In this document: piece by piece, positions 7,070 through 7,284 of the stretch | Layout: every line of letters starts with the position of its first letter | How positions within the stretch are numbered: position 1 is the first letter of the stretch | Source of the DNA: an uncultured Steroidobacteraceae bacterium | Lineage (GTDB): Bacteria > Pseudomonadota > Gammaproteobacteria > Steroidobacterales > Steroidobacteraceae | Length of the DNA: 7,284 nucleotides | Assembly: GCA_955652625.1 (NCBI GenBank) | Contig: CATPBM010000021.1 | Coordinates: 1-7,284, forward strand | Reading direction: 5' to 3' | Program-made: the position numbers and the translations under genes | The notes under the pieces: model-generated | Databases searched by the model: none | Seen by the model: only the letters and a program-made list of their open reading frames with translations | What the model was told of the DNA's origin: nothing

Positions 7070-7284
7070 GTGGCCAATACCAAGTCCGCCGAAAAAGCTG
7101 CCCGCCAGGCCGAGAAGCACCGCGCCCGCAACGTGGCGCTGCGCTCACGCATGCGCACTGCCGTGCGCAACGTGACCACGGCCGTCGCAGGCGGCCACAA
7201 GGAGGCGGCCAAGAGCAGCTACCAGACAGCGGTCCCTGTCATTGACTCGCTGGTGAGCAAGCAGATCATCCACCGAAACAAGGC
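7070..7284 (+). CDS. rpsT: Small ribosomal subunit protein S20 (bS20), 5' part
   Basis: The gene runs off the right edge; 71 full codons of an expected 85-90 are visible. Translation from GTG 7070 gives MANTKSAEKAARQAEKHRAR, continues with NVALRSRMRTAVRNV and reaches KQIIHRNKA, which match the S20 family (E. coli [21 protein letters not shown]... and ...GLIHKNKA). S20 is a helical primary binding protein of 16S rRNA in the 30S subunit. The GTG start follows GGAG (7061-7064) by 5 nt. No ATG is available at the conserved N-terminus; the first ATG (7151) lies inside the protein, so the non-ATG start is genuine. E. coli rpsT also uses a rare start (TTG), which is linked to its translational autoregulation. 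Divergence from ribF is the usual gammaproteobacterial arrangement. Confidence 0.95.
   Translation, partial: MANTKSAEKAARQAEKHRARNVALRSRMRTAVRNVTTAVAGGHKEAAKSSYQTAVPVIDSLVSKQIIHRNK

Noticed and set aside
1..7284. A mobile, defence or otherwise new multi-gene system
   Set aside because: The window is mostly a conserved housekeeping operon; there are no transposase, integrase, nuclease or toxin motifs, no direct repeats suggesting insertion, and no repeat arrays.

Overview
The window is GC-rich (about two thirds G+C by eye) bacterial chromosome, and it looks like a gammaproteobacterium. The main reason is the gene block ribF-ileS-lspA-ispH on the minus strand, with rpsT (ribosomal protein S20) transcribed divergently from ribF; this is the E. 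coli/Pseudomonas/Xanthomonas arrangement. No fkpB (slpA) lies between lspA and ispH, where E. coli and Pseudomonas carry it, and no murJ lies between rpsT and ribF. That fits a Xanthomonadales-, Nevskiales- or Steroidobacter-like lineage better than the enterics, but I cannot name the organism from the sequence alone.

Layout, left to right. Positions 2-211 (+) hold the last 69 codons of a lipid A-type (LpxL/LpxM/HtrB) acyltransferase. It converges on a minus-strand gene at 267-1424 that encodes a 385-residue lipoprotein with a Met/Gly-rich linker, an Ig-like domain and two CHRD domains. A hairpin with a U-rich tail on the minus strand (211-249) separates the two genes. A 179-bp gap (1425-1603) then leads to the housekeeping cluster, all on the minus strand and transcribed right to left: ribF (5956-6879), ileS (3123-5945), lspA (2560-3126) and ispH (1604-2560). 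The junctions are tight: 10 bp between ribF and ileS, a 4-bp ATGA overlap between ileS and lspA, and a 1-bp TGATG overlap between lspA and ispH. This strongly suggests one operon with coupled translation. A 190-bp divergent intergenic region (6880-7069) carries a recognisable rpsT promoter, a short GNRA-loop hairpin in the rpsT leader, and a GC-rich cluster of CCGCGG palindromes next to an AT-rich tract on the ribF side. The right edge cuts into rpsT (GTG start at 7070).

The operon products belong to separate core processes: FMN/FAD synthesis (RibF), isoleucyl-tRNA charging (IleS), removal of lipoprotein signal peptides (LspA) and the last step of the MEP isoprenoid pathway (IspH). Key catalytic residues of the four enzymes are visible and intact, apart from an atypical GTYDG in RibF. 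The CHRD lipoprotein is the only accessory-looking gene and is the least understood item here; as a lipoprotein it would be a substrate of the neighbouring LspA, like all lipoproteins of the cell. I saw no tRNA, rRNA, CRISPR array, insertion sequence, integrase or defence gene, and no convincing new multi-gene system.
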